From Codonopsis lanceolata (Eukaryota > Streptophyta > Magnoliopsida > Asterales > Campanulaceae), in assembly GCA_013146195.2 (NCBI GenBank), contig CM028379.1, positions 113,082,168-113,146,167 on the forward strand: DNA of 64,000 bases, read 5' to 3'. The translations under genes were made by a program, and so were the position numbers. Positions 45,548-57,234 of the stretch are shown here, one piece after another. The notes beneath the pieces were generated by a model that worked only from the letters and a program-made list of their open reading frames with translations, searched no databases and had not been told where the DNA came from. Numbering within the stretch: the stretch's first letter is position 1; every line of letters begins with the position of its first letter.

Positions 45548-46470
45548 TGTTAAGTTTCTATACTACTGACCAGAACTGAAGCAAAGCACAATCTAGCTCT
45601 CCAAGTTGTATTTCCAGATAACCAATCAATCACCAACATTAATAAACACAAGCTCTAACTGAGCAACCAAATATTCCAAAATGCTGATAATTCTCAATTG
45701 GTTCAATACTCAAGTATGCCTTTCCAGTATAGCTTAGGAATAAAAATAAAACACAGATGAACAAGAACGAAATATTATCAAAAAATATGCTCTTCACCTG
45801 CAAAACAATGTTAGACTGAAATATAGATTAACAGATTAATATGGAAAAAACAACATGAGTATCCTCGGCCGAAGCCTCACTCGATCTGTCTAGGGCTTAT
45901 GGTTGCCTAGGCTCAGATCCTCACAACAAGATGCTATACACCGAGTATAGCAGACCCGTCCAACCACCGAGTTCACAGACCAAAGGGACAACGTCACAGT
46001 TCCAAGGATTTTTCACAGTGAAGACCAACCCAAGCCTTCCAACAGAATCCCAAGAACCCGATTAACCCCCTCACAGAACCCTCGAATCAGAGACCTCAAA
46101 AATCACAGTGTTTCTCTTCACAAATTACCTCACCACTCACCGCTTTTAGAAGCAGAGAAGAAGAATCAGAAGAGAGCGAACAAGAGAGAGAGATCACCGT
46201 GTTATCTGTCTCAAAGGGGGGCGGACAGAGGGAGTATATATATGCACAGCCAAGGCAATCAACCGCGAAGAATCTGAGACGGGAGCAATCAACGAGCTGA
46301 CTGGAACAAGGATTGGAAGGGGTCGGATTTTCAGGGTCAAAAAATGGAAGCAACACTCGAAAATAGAACCAAGCCGCAAGACCAAAGACACAACAACAGC
46401 AACTGCAACCAAACATAGATAGAGGGGGAATGGGGCGGGCTGAAGCTGAAGGAATTCTGGGTTGCTTTGG
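45548..46470 (-). mobile_element. Solo LTR 'X' of another retrotransposon, main part (TSD gcaca)
   Basis: With 58092-58144 it forms one 976-bp unit starting tgtaagtgtggctggg and ending gaaacttaaca when read on the minus strand (TG..CA). It is flanked by gcaca at 45543-45547 and 58145-58149. A TATA-like run (tatatatac) lies near 46235, and an initiator-like CT-rich tract follows. No coding domains are inside. It was inserted in the LysM region of the LYK pseudogene and was later split by the copia element. Orientation was chosen from the TATA box and is tentative. The reading frame from about 46412 to 46096 is LTR sequence, not a gene. Confidence 0.8.
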
Positions 46471-47322
46471 TGTAAGGGTAAAATAGGTCATGCCTATTTT
46501 AATTCTTGTTTCCCCTTTCATGGTAAAATACATATTTGACAAGTTTTGGCAACTATATCTTTAATTAGATTTTGTCTTCCTTGGACCTTAAGTTTAGGCA
46601 TTATATTTGGAAACATAATCTTGTTATGAATCATTTTTCAACCGGGTATCTAGTCTCCTTCATTATATGGAAATAAAATCTATGAATATGGTAAGAAGAT
46701 TTTATTCCCTTTCTCTAATCCTTGTCCTTGTAGAAGCCGGATTGTTTCTTGTGTGTTGGAGATCTCGACATTATATAAAGAGGAGCTTGGACACGGCTGT
46801 TGATGTAGAGATTAAGAGAGAAAACCTAAGGCAAAAGCTGTGTGCAGAAACTTTGAAGATTCAGAAGCTGTCCTTCTTTCCAGACGTGCAGCAGTTTTGA
46901 TTGTAGCTTCTGATGTTATAACATTGGAAGCTACATTGAGTTCTGGATTGCTTTTTATCTTCCTGTTAAGTTTTAGGAAGTTGTTTTGTTTCTTCCCTCG
47001 TTTAGTATACTTGTTTTCTGTGGGGTTTGTGCTCTCCAAGACGTGTTGTCTTGTGAGAGTGTTTTGTTTGGTGATTTCACAATATTTTTTGTAAAACGAT
47101 TAATCTTTTTAGTGAAATCTTTGTGGCCTTGAGGCTAGGTCTACAAGCATAGTCTTGTAGATCGTTTTTGGTAAACTTTTGTGTTCTGTTTATTGTCTGA
47201 TTGATTCGTCTTCCGCTGTTTTGATTATTTTGACCATTGTGACTTCCATTGTAGCTACATCAGAAGCTACATTGGAAACTACATTGGTTTCTCTTGAGAA
47301 TCCTAGCTATTGTGTTCTTTCA
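46471..47322 (+). repeat. 5' LTR of the copia element
   Basis: It starts tgtaagggtaaaatagg and ends gtgttctttca. A TATA-like tatataaag is at 46772-46780. Near its 3' end it contains the palindromic motif tgtagctacatcagaagc (47255), which recurs inside the element. Confidence 0.96.
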
Positions 47323-47324
47323 AT

Positions 47325-47336
47325 TGGTATCAGAGC
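47325..47336 (+). other. Primer binding site of the copia element
   Basis: The sequence tggtatcagagc, complementary to the 3' end of initiator tRNA-Met, begins 2 nt after the 5' LTR. It is the usual copia primer site. Confidence 0.92.
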
Positions 47337-47379
47337 CTTCTCTTGACATCACTAAGAGTTGATTCTGGTCATAGCCGTG

Positions 47380-48985
47380 ATGGATTCTCAATATGAGAAT
47401 GTCGTTCGTCCTCCTACTTTGACTAATGCAAACTATTCTATTTGGAAAGTCAAGATGCGTATCTTCATCAAATCAATTGATGAAAGAGCGTGGCTTGCTG
47501 TTCTAAATGGATGGAGTCCTCCTAAAACTACTGATTCTGATGGTGATATCAAGATCACCAAAGAATCTGAATGGTCTAATGAAGATAGGAATATTGCTTC
47601 GTTTAATTCTAAAGCCTTGTCTGCCATATACAAAACTCTTGATGCTAACACCTTTAGGGTTATAGCCAACTATAAGTCTGCTAAAGACGTTTGGGAGGCC
47701 CTTCAGACCTTGTGTGAAGGACCTGCCAGTGTTCGTGCCTCGAAATTAAGAGTGCTCACCACACAGTTTGAAAACACTAGAATGAATGAGTCTGAGGATA
47801 TCATGTCATATTATGGTAGGCTTCTAGATATGTCTAACTCTGCTCTTGCTTTAGGTGATCCTATCACAAATGAACGTCTTGTTAGCAAGATGATGCGAAC
47901 TCTGCCTGAAAGGTTTAATGTCAAAATATGTGCTATAGAGGAAGCACATGATATTTGACAAAATGAGTTTTGAAAGATTGGCTGGTATCCTTCAAAACTT
48001 TGAATTGAACCTGAATGATCAAATCAAACAAAAAGGCAAAGGGGCATCATCTTTTACTCCCATTGTGAAAAACATTGCTATGCCTGCTCCTGTTGATATT
48101 TCTTCCGACTTGCTTGATATTCAAAGGGATATTGATGAGTCTGATTTTGGAGAAGAGTCTATAGCTCTTTTGACTACTAAATTTAAACTTTTTTTGAAAA
48201 CAAAGAGCCAAAATAGAACTCCATCATCAAGTTCCAAAAACACTTTCAAACCTGATTCTGGTAAATTTGCTCCCAAGGAAAATTCTTTTCAAACACCAGA
48301 AAAACCTTTCACCAATCCTTTTGCTTCAAAATCTTCTTACAATGGGAAGAATATTGATTCCATTCAATGTAGAGAGTGTCAAGGATATGGTCATTATGCA
48401 AACCAATGCGCAAATACTCTAAGGAAGAAAGGTTTAAACTTTTCAGCAACTTTGAGTGATAGTGATGGAGAAGATCCAGGAGATCTTATCACTCTCACCG
48501 CCAGATATGATTCTCAAACCGATCGGTGTCCTCTCGTCAATGTGACTTCCAATGTAGCTACATCAGAAGCTACATCAGAAGATGAAGTGGACATAAACAG
48601 GGAAGATCACTGCTGCTTTAATTCCTCAGTCACAGAAGACGGTGGAGAATCAGAGTCTGACCTGCTGGAAGGTTACAAAGAATTATACAAGGACTGGGAG
48701 AAATGAGCTCACCAAGTTACATTGCTTGGAAAGGCAAACGAGTTGTTGAAGAAGGCCAATGAAGAACAAAATGATTGTATTATAAGGCTGGAAAGTTTGT
48801 TAAGTAAGAAAGACATTGAGATCGAAGGATTAAAAGAACAGCTCACTCAAGCCAATGAAACCATGGCTAAATGGAACTCAAGTCAACAAAAAATGGATAA
48901 GATGCTCAATTCAGATAAGTCTTCTAAGTCAGGTATTGGTTTTGTACCAAAGATATTTGTGAGAGAGGGTGAAGGTACATTCTGA
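47380..48985 (+). pseudogene. gag of the copia element, frame-broken
   Basis: It starts at the ATG of 'MDSQYENVVRPPTL'. The N-terminal gag domain ('NANYSIWKVKMRIFIKSIDERAW', 'MNESEDIMSYYGRLLDM') runs to a stop at 47958. A frame change near 47950 leads into 'MSFERLAGILQNFELNL' and a CCHC zinc knuckle ('CRECQGYGHYANQC', near 48370), and a further shift near 48706 into a coiled-coil tail. The 'NVATSEATSED' stretch (near 48540-48580) encodes the recurrent palindromic motif. Gag would form the virus-like particle. Confidence 0.88.
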
Positions 48986-49053
48986 ACCTAAACAGCCTAC
49001 ACAAAATTTTCAAAACCCAAATTTCTTTGAAAAACCCAAATCAAGAAAGAAAA

Positions 49054-51080
49054 ATTTTGTGTCATTTTTGCCATAAGCCTGGTCAATTCAACCATTCTGT
49101 TTTCTGAAAAAAGGCTATTTATGAGGAAGAAGTAAGGCAGGCTTTCTTGGTTAAAAATCAGATGCATCATTGAATGCAACAACCAATGCAGCATCAAATG
49201 CAGCAACATTGGAAGTCACATTCGAAGCTACATCAGAAATCACATTCACAAAAACAGCAACCTAAAACCTTTAAACAGATGTGGGTTCCCAAAGGCAGTA
49301 ATAACAAAGGTAAATCCAAATACTGTGAACCATTTGACATATGTCCTGGTGCAAAATGGTCTGATGATGAAAAATGTAATGTAACCTTCACATCTTTGAA
49401 GTCTCATATAGCCGGGTCATTGTACTTTGATAGTGGTTGCTCTAGACATATGACATGTTCTATTGAGAATTTGAAGGACTATGTGAGTGTCAATGGTGGT
49501 TCTGTGACTTATGGAAGAGGTGCCAAAGGTAAGATAGTTGGCAAAGGAACCTTGAATGTTGATGGTCTTCCAAATCTCACCAATGTCTATCATGTGGAAG
49601 GGCTTAAAACTAACTTTATCAGTATAAGTCAATTATGTGATGATGACCTTCAGGTAAGGTTTGATAAAAATTCTTGTGAAGTTTTTGATCAAACTAACAA
49701 GTGTCTTCTGACAGGTACTAGATCTTCTGACAATTGCTATATGTTCAACAATGGCCAAACATGTCACAAGGCAAGTCTTGATATAACAGATCTATGGCAT
49801 CAAAAACTAGGACATATGAGCTTTCATAAGCTCTATGAGCTTGTGAAACATGATGCAGTAAGAGGATTGCCAAGTTTGGATAAGAACTACTCAAAGGTAT
49901 GTGGACCTTGTCAAAAAGGTAAGCAAATCAAGGCTTCTCACCTTCCCATATCTCAGTGTTCCACATCTAGGTGCCTTGAGATGATTCACACAGATCTCAT
50001 GGGCCCTATTGAGGTAGAAAGTCTAGGAAAGAAAAAATACACCTTTGTTTGTGTGGATGATTTTTCTAGATACACTTGGGTAATTTCTTGAGAGAAAAAT
50101 CTAAAACTTTTGAGGCTTTTAAAATTTAGTACACCCGTGTTATGAACTTGTATGATCTAAAGCTTAGTAGAATTAGATCATATCATGGCACGGAATATGA
50201 AAATTCCTCCTTTTCTAACTATTGTGCCTCAAATGGCATATCCCATGAATTTTCTGCTCCCAAAACTCCACAACAAAATGGAGTGGCAGAAAGAAAGAAT
50301 AAGACACTTCAAGAAATGGCTAGAGTCATGTTGAGCTCTAAAAATTTGGCAAAAAGGTTTTGGGCCGAAGCTTTGAACACAACATGTCATATTGGAAATA
50401 GGGTCTTCTTGAGACCAGGTAGCACCATGACACCTTATGAAATCCTACTAGGAAAGAAACCAACATTAAAATACTTTCATGTTTTTGGGTGTGTATGCTA
50501 TCTTCTCAATGATAGATATCATCTTTCTAAATTTGATTCTAAAAGTGACAAGTGTGTTTTCATGGGTTACTCCACAAATAGTTGTGCATATAGAGTCTTT
50601 AATCTTAGGACTAAAACTATTATGGAGTCTATAAATATTGTTTTTGATGATCTAACGGATCTTGACCACAAAACCATTGAGGATGATGTTTCAGGAATTC
50701 TTGATTTTGGAGATCACAGTTCAGAACCTGCAACTGAAACCAGTGAACCTGTAGCTGATAAGACAGAACCTGTATATCCAGGAAGTTCAACGGATGTGAT
50801 TCAGAATGTGACACCCAATGTAGTTCCGAATGTAGCTACATCAGAAGCTACATCGGAAGCTACATTGAACAGAAACTTGGCAGATGCTGAAACAGGCTCA
50901 GAACAAGCAGAGATTCAGTCCAGTTTGACTGATCATGAGCATGATGCTCCTAGAAAAATTCAGAAAGTGCATCCCACTTCACAGATCATAGGTAATGTAC
51001 ATGATGTGGTGTCAACAAGAAGAAAATGTAAGGTAGACTATAGAAAACTTGCTTGCTTGTCTACTCTAGAATATGAATAA
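49054..51080 (+). pseudogene. Protease and integrase region of the copia element, broken
   Basis: A second zinc-knuckle-like stretch (near 49054) precedes a stop. The frame from about 49174 holds the retroviral-type protease active site ('YFDSGCSRHMT', near 49425), the GAG-pre-integrase block ('LWHQKLGHMSFHKLYEL', with the integrase HHCC finger) and the start of the integrase core ('MIHTDLMGP', 'CVDDFSRYTWV'). A stop at 50091 and a shift separate this from 50142-51080. That part carries the rest of the core ('HGTEYENSSF', 'TPQQNGVAERKNKTLQEMAR') and the C-terminal region ending in a linker with 'NVATSEATSEATLN'. DDE residues are visible across the two pieces. Confidence 0.9.
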
Positions 51081-51098
51081 ATTCATGCCTCTTGTTTT

Positions 51099-52612
51099 GT
51101 GTCTACCATTGAACCCAAGAATGTATATGAAGCCCTAAAAGATGAGTGTTGGATAAATGTCATGCAAGAAGAACTTGATCAATTTGCTAAAAATGATGTT
51201 TGGTATCTTGTTCCTAGACCCACTTCTGTGAATGTTATTGGAACAAAATGGATTTTCAAAAACAAATCAAATGAAGTAGGAGAAATAATAAGAAATAAAG
51301 CAAGACTTGTGGCTCAAGGGTATACACAGGTTGTGGGGGTGGATTTTGATGAAACCTTTGCTCCTGTTGCCCGCATTGAGTCCATACGTCTGCTTCTTGC
51401 CATTGCATGCTTTCTTGATATTACTCTTCAACAAATGGATGTGAAGAGTGCCTTTTTAAACGGTATTCTTGAAGAAGAAGTTTTTGTGGAACAACCAAAA
51501 GGTTTTGAGGATCCCCATAAACCTAATCATATTTTTCAGTTAAAAAAGGCCTTGTATGGTCTCAAACAAGCTCTTAGAGCTTGGTATGAGAGACTTACAG
51601 ACCATCTTTTGAAAAGTGTGTTTAAAAGGGGAGAGGTGGACAAAACTCTTTTTATTCAAAAACAAGATAAACACATTTTGATAGCACAGATTTCTGTTGA
51701 TGACATTGTGTTTGGATCCACCTCCAAGTCCTTGGAAAAAAACTTTGTAAATTGCATGACTTCCACTTTTGAGATGAGTATGGTAGGGGAATTGACTTTT
51801 TTCTTAGGAATTCAGATAAAACAGTTACATGAAGGGATGTTCATATCTCAAGCCAAGTATGCTCTTAACTTGGTGAAGAAATTCAATCTTGAGAATGGAA
51901 AACAGAAGAAAACCCCTATGGGTACATCCAATAAACTTTGCAAAGATGAAAAATCTGAAAGTGTTGACCATACATTGTATAGGAGCATGATTGGAAGTCT
52001 ACTGTATTTGACTGCCACCCGTCCAGACATTATGTATAGTGTGTGCTTGTGTGCTAGGTATCAAGCAAACCCTAAAGTCTCTCATTTGAAAGCTGTCAAA
52101 AGAATAATTAGGTATGTTGGTGAGACTTGTGCTATGGGTTTGTGGTACACAAAACACACTAATACTAATCTTGTTGGATTTAGTGATGCTGATTGGGCTG
52201 GCAGTGTTGATGACATGAGGAGTACTTCTGGTGGGTGTTTCTATTTGGGAAACAACTTGATCTCTTGGTTTAGTAAAAAGCAGTTGAATCTGAATACATT
52301 GCTGCTGGTAGTAGGTGTACACAACTTTTATGGATGAACCAAATGATCAAGGATTATGGCTTACACAGCAATGTATTAACCATGTATTGTGACAACACCA
52401 GTGCCATAAGTATAGCAACGAATCATGTTCAACACTCTAGAACAAAGCACATTGATATAAGACACCATTTTATTAGAGACTTGGTTGAACAAGGTATTAT
52501 TTGCATTGAACATGTAGGAACAGAAAATCAATTGGCTGATATTTTCACTAAGAGTCTAGATTTTGAGAGATTTATAAATTTTAGGAAATCTCTCGGTATG
52601 TGTGCCATGTGA
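51099..52612 (+). pseudogene. Reverse transcriptase and RNase H of the copia element
   Basis: The RT frame (51099-52337) has 'NVIGTKWIFKNKSNEVGEI', 'RLVAQGYTQVVGVDFDETFAPVAR', 'LQQMDVKSAFLNG' and 'LKKALYGLKQALRAWYERL'. The catalytic box reads 'ISVDDIVFGS', with Ser where copia elements normally have Tyr. A frame change at 52334 leads to RNase H ('DNTSAISIATN', 'RTKHIDIRHHFIRD', 'IEHVGTENQLADIFTKSL') ending at 52612. The upstream frame ends at 51080, so the polyprotein is not continuous. Confidence 0.92.
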
Positions 52613-52619
52613 CCCTTCA

Positions 52620-52621
<2 letters not shown>

Positions 52622-52683
<62 letters not shown>
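52622..52683. repeat. (TA)n microsatellite in the copia element
   Basis: About 31 uninterrupted ta dinucleotides directly follow the RNase H stop. Confidence 0.97.
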
Positions 52684-52687
<4 letters not shown>

Positions 52688-52743
52688 AGGCATCTTGCAT
52701 TGAGTTTTTAGGGGGGCACACTGGTTTCATCCTTTATGTCTTA

Positions 52744-53712
52744 GGCTCCGTTTGTTTCACGGAAAATCATTTCCAGAAATCATAAAATGATTTCTGGAAA
52801 ATGATTTCCGGAAAATCAAAAGATTTCATTTTCAGGTGTTTGGTAAATCTTTTGAAAATATGTCAGAAAACATTTACGGGTGTTTGGCAAACACATGGAA
52901 AATGTAGTTACGGAAAACAATATATGAATAAATACAAAAATAGAAAATAGAAAATAAACAATGTTTAGGATGTCCTTAGAAAATCAATAAGGACCATCTT
53001 TTTTTAATAAGGTACATCTTTTTTTAATCTCATAATTACAAATAATTTTTTTTGATAATTGATATGAAAAAAAAAACGTTTTAAAATAGAAAATAGACAA
53101 TGTTTAGGATGTCCCTAGAAAATGTTACATAAAACTATATATTAATAAATACAAAAAATATATATATTCTAATTTTAATGCACATATTGAATATAAAATA
53201 GTGTTGAACTTTAAGTAATTTTTCTTTAGTAACCCTCAATTTATCATTAGTGGTGTGAAATCAATGTTTATCTTTTTTGCAATCTCGCAATTACAAATAA
53301 TTTTTTTGATAATTGTTATGAAAAAACGTTTTAAAATATAAAATTGACAATAGTTAGGATGCAAATAATATAGGTGACACTAATTTTAGAACGTAGTAAG
53401 CATTTATTAAAATTAAAATTTATAAATAGTATGCACAAACTTTATTTATATTTTTAAACAATTTATTTGTTGAGTGAAATATTGTGTGTGTAAGTAAATA
53501 TGTACAATTATGAAAGGGGGCGGAGGGTGCCCGAACATTTGGAAAATGACTTACGGAAAATGAATCCGTAAGTCATTTTCCGGAAAAGAAGCCTTCATTT
53601 TCCGTTGACTCGGAAAACCTTTTACGTTGACTACATTTTCCTAAGGTTACCAAACACCGGAAAATAAGGAAAACGTTTTCCGGAAGTCATTTTCTGTGAA
53701 ACAAACGGAGCC
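52744..53712. mobile_element. Non-autonomous DNA transposon, 969 bp, TTA duplication (PIF/Harbinger-like)
   Basis: The ends are ggctccgtttgtttcacgga and, reverse-complemented, ggctccgtttgtttcacaga. The inverted similarity continues into 'aaaat.a.ttcc.gaaaa' repeats. The flanks are tta at 52741-52743 and 53713-53715, the duplication typical of PIF/Harbinger. The interior is AT-rich with duplicated 'gaaaatagacaatgtttaggatgtcc'-like blocks and no ORF. It lies in the 3' non-coding part of the copia element. Confidence 0.85.
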
Positions 53713-53715
53713 TTA

Positions 53716-54931
53716 GTACCTTTGTTTGCTGTCCTGGATTTTCATTCAAAATTTGTTGTGATTTATTTGTTCTGATTCTCCTCACTCTCTCCCTAAAATA
53801 TTATTGCAATTGAAAAATCTTAAGTCCACAAAGGAAAGAGCTACCTTTTGAAATTTTGGGATGCATCAATTTATCTTGGTACTATGGAACTTAGGTTCTC
53901 ATGGGTTGATCTTGAGAAAATTGACTCCCCTCAATAGAAAAAGTGTGAAAGCTACCTAACGGAAAAGAGCTACCTATGAACGAGGTTGTGGCACCTTTCT
54001 TTTGGGACTATGAATCCTCGGATTTCATGGGTTGATCAAAAAGTAAAGTGGCTTCCCTTGGTAAATAGTGTGAAAGGTTCCTAGTGGCATGTTGTGAATA
54101 TGCTTGAAATAAAGTAAAGCTATTCTCCTAGGGAAATAAAGTACCTATGGTTTTTATGGGAGTTGAGTGCTAATTTGGTGAACAAAAGATGAGAAATTGT
54201 ACATAAAATCACAACTTTGGCGAATATATCTTCCAATGCAACTACATTGGGAACTACATTCAGATGATCTAGACATTTATCACATGTGTGTGACTGCATT
54301 GATTTTATGTTCTTGGCATTTGATAGGCATAATTTCTAGGTCATAATCTGTTTTTGATCATATCAGCCTATTGATCTTTTGTCCCATCTCAGATAAAGTG
54401 CAATCTATATACCAATGTACTCCATGTTGAAATCTATGTTGTTGTCTAATCTGTGTAATGTTCATGAGCTCTTGATCCAGATTATGTTTACTGATTGTCA
54501 GTTTAGTGGTGTGACAATTTTGGTTAGTTAAGTGTTGTGTTTGTTTAAAATTCTTGCTAATTTTAAAATTCAAAGATTTAAAAATAAGATTGGTTGTTAT
54601 TCCCTCTCTCTTAACTCTCCACCTATTTCTCATGAAAAAATCAGATTTTCTATCTCTTTCTTAAATGTGATTTGGTCAATACTTGATTTATCATCAAATT
54701 CAAAAATCTGGTTAGTTATGGTACCATAGTCCCCTCCTATTCCCTAATTATTTGTGACTAATGGCTAATTGCACTTAGTGGGAGTTATTAGTGTGCTTTT
54801 TCAGGTGGCTGGCCTTTAATACCTTCTGCACATCTCTTGCTCATCAATTCCAAATAGGTGTGTTGCCGAAGCTTGCCCTTTCCAAAATCCTTCCTCATCA
54901 TTTTCTCTCTAATTCCATCATCGATAATCCC
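53716..54931. other. Non-coding region of the copia element between RNase H and the extra ORF
   Basis: No gene was seen. Near 54230 the palindromic motif recurs in degenerate form ('ccaatgcaactacattggg'). Two imperfect copies of a block with 'atgggttgatc' lie near 53900 and 54030. Confidence 0.55.
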
Positions 54932-56742
54932 ATGGCTTCATCATCTACATCTGCATCTAAGAGTTTTGAACAGAATCCCTCAGTTGATGTAGCTTCCAAT
55001 GAAGCTACATCGACCCCAATCTCTTATCCTGAAAATCCCGAATCTGCAATAGTTGTTGCCTAGCCTCTTCCGGAACCCCTTACTGTTATTCTTCCAGGAG
55101 AGAAGGGGAATGCTATCGATGTGGATAATCCCGTTGACTTATCTGGGTTGCCCCAAATTGGGAACCCTAGCACACGATGATCAAAACGACTGAGAGGTAT
55201 CCCAACAAATTACGAGAATCCAAGTGAGGAAGACATTGCAAGTGCCAAGAAACACAAGGTATCTCCTGGAAAATTTGAAGAACCCTTGCCCGTAGACAGT
55301 GATTCAGACGACGAGGATTTTGAAGCTGAAACAGGGTCTATTCCTGCCGCTCAAGCTTCTGTTTCCAAACCTGCTTCTTCAACCTTTGTTCCAGCTGTAG
55401 AAGAAGTGGTCGACGAGGACTACCCGATTCCTTCACCTCGGGTTGTCTTCCAAACCGATTCTCCAACAAATGTCAAGGGATCTTCAGATAATGGGTCTGA
55501 TTCACCTTCGGCTTCCAATGCCGACATTAGCTTTTCTGATGAACAACGTACTCTGGCTGATTTCTTGGTACAAATGAAGTATGCATCTGCTCAAAGGTCT
55601 CCTCAAGCTTCACCTCCTCTGGCTACAAATTTGGCTCAGCCATCAAGCTCTTTAGAGTTTGATGATAGTTCAGACAAGGATTTTGCTAGTAAGGAAGCAA
55701 CCCCAGCTGATAGTGATGAGAGCGAAAAGGCTCCTATTCGTTTTACAAGAAGTAGAGCTTCAACTGCCAATGTAGCTACCAATGTAGCTACATCCAGAGC
55801 TACAAAGGTCTCTGCATCCTCTTCTGCTATTGTTGTTAAACCTTTCTCCGCAAAATTTCTTTCCAAAGCTGCTTCAATTAGGTATAATACATCTAGAAAA
55901 ATAGTTGATGAAAGAGTTATTCCCTCTGCTGAACTAACAGAGCATAATTTGAATCAATTTTTCATGGATAGAGGACTATTAGGCACTCTCTCTTCTGCCA
56001 CACCATATTTTAGAGATCTCATCTATGAGTTTTATACAAATCTTGAGAAGAAAATTGCTTCTGTGTCTGATCCCAAATTTGAAAAAGTTTTTGTTCAACA
56101 CTCCTGAAAATTGGCCCTTTTTCAATGACATCTGACCTGCATATGTGTGCACTTGAACTCACTGGGGGTATTTTGCATAGATGGCCTGGGAAAGGATCTA
56201 ATATAAACACCTCTCAACTGTCTTCTCTGTATGCCCTTATGCACAAAATCTGTTGTGCAAACTGGGCCCCCACAATAAACACCAACACCTTAACAGAAGA
56301 ACATGCAAAAGTATTGTATCAAATAGAAACTAGCAAACCCTTTGATTTTGGGGATTTTGCATTCAGAAAAATCATTTCTCTTGCTGAATCTGAAGGTGAT
56401 AAAAGGTTCCTTATCTTTCCTTCTTTGATCTACAAAGTCCTAGTATCTCAGGGATTTACTCCAGCTGCTGGAACAAGGCTTACTCTTATCCTTGAGCCTC
56501 TTCATATTTCTGCTAAACTCCTAAAGGAGGACAGGATTGCCAATCTGCCCTTAGCCTATCCATATTCCCCTGTCTCTTCAGATCCCTCTCCTTGTGTTCC
56601 TGGTCCATCAACATCTCAACCTTCTGCCCAAGCTATTCCCAATATTATGCACGCAGCCTACATCAGCTTATCATCGCTATCTCACCGATCCTTCGCTCCT
56701 ATATCTCATTGCATTCATAATCGCCTCGGTGGCTATGGTTAA
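54932..56742 (+). pseudogene. Extra 3' ORF of the copia element (env-position protein), broken
   Basis: From the ATG at 54932 ('MASSSTSASKSFEQNPS') one frame is open to 56107 apart from nonsense codons near 55061 and 55178. It then shifts and continues to 56742. The N-terminal half is Ser/Pro/acid-rich and disordered-looking ('VDSDSDDEDFEAE', 'RFTRSRASTANVATNVATS'). The C-terminal half is globular ('IRYNTSRKIVDERVIPSAEL', 'TPYFRDLIYEFYTNL', 'LYALMHKICCANWAPTINTNTL'). The second half resembles the 'putative plant transposon protein' domain seen in retroelement ORFs. SIRE-type elements carry an ORF in this position that has been called env-like. I see no signal peptide or clear transmembrane segment in the first half, so an envelope role is not supported here. 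Confidence 0.65.
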
Positions 56743-57234
56743 TTCACAATTAGCCATCCTGTCTTCTCAAACCTCTCTCCTCCAGTCCTTGGCAGCTCAG
56801 TATTCCTCCTGGCTAGCTTTACATTCTGGCCAAATAGGGGGTGATGCTCCAAGTGTTCCTGTTTCAAGTGGTCACGCTATCGCGCTCATGTTCCCGAGGT
56901 TGCCGCCATGATGTCTCGAACTTCTTTGTGGGAAGTTGAAGAAGAATGATGAAGATGTTTGCTTGTTGGTTGTTGTAATCAAAACAACATTTTCTGCTTT
57001 CTCTTGGTTTGTAATAAGTATCTTAACTGCTTGGTTTGTTATGTAATCCTCTTAACTGCTTGGTTTGGTTTATGGATATTTCATACAGTTTTGATTACCT
57101 ATTATTTCTGTATGATACATATGTTCTAGGGGTGTTTCTGGGTATTTCTCTAACAAATGCATGATGAAGTTTGTGTTGATAATGGCAACACTTGTCATAA
57201 TATTTGACCAGAAATGCTCAACAAAGGGAGTGAT
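56743..57234. other. 3' non-coding region and polypurine-like tract of the copia element
   Basis: The run caaagggag (57222-57230) four bases before the 3' LTR is the likely plus-strand primer. Two copies of 'taactgcttggtttg' lie near 57025 and 57052. No gene was seen. Confidence 0.55.

Noticed and set aside
46096..46542. A 148-aa minus-strand frame with a Cys-rich hydrophobic stretch
   Set aside because: It spans the solo LTR X / copia LTR border, so it did not exist before the insertion; no family resemblance.
46667..47094. Frames such as 'MEIKSMNMVRRFYSL' repeated at 57431-57846
   Set aside because: LTR sequence of the copia element; the duplicate at 57.4 kb is simply the other LTR.
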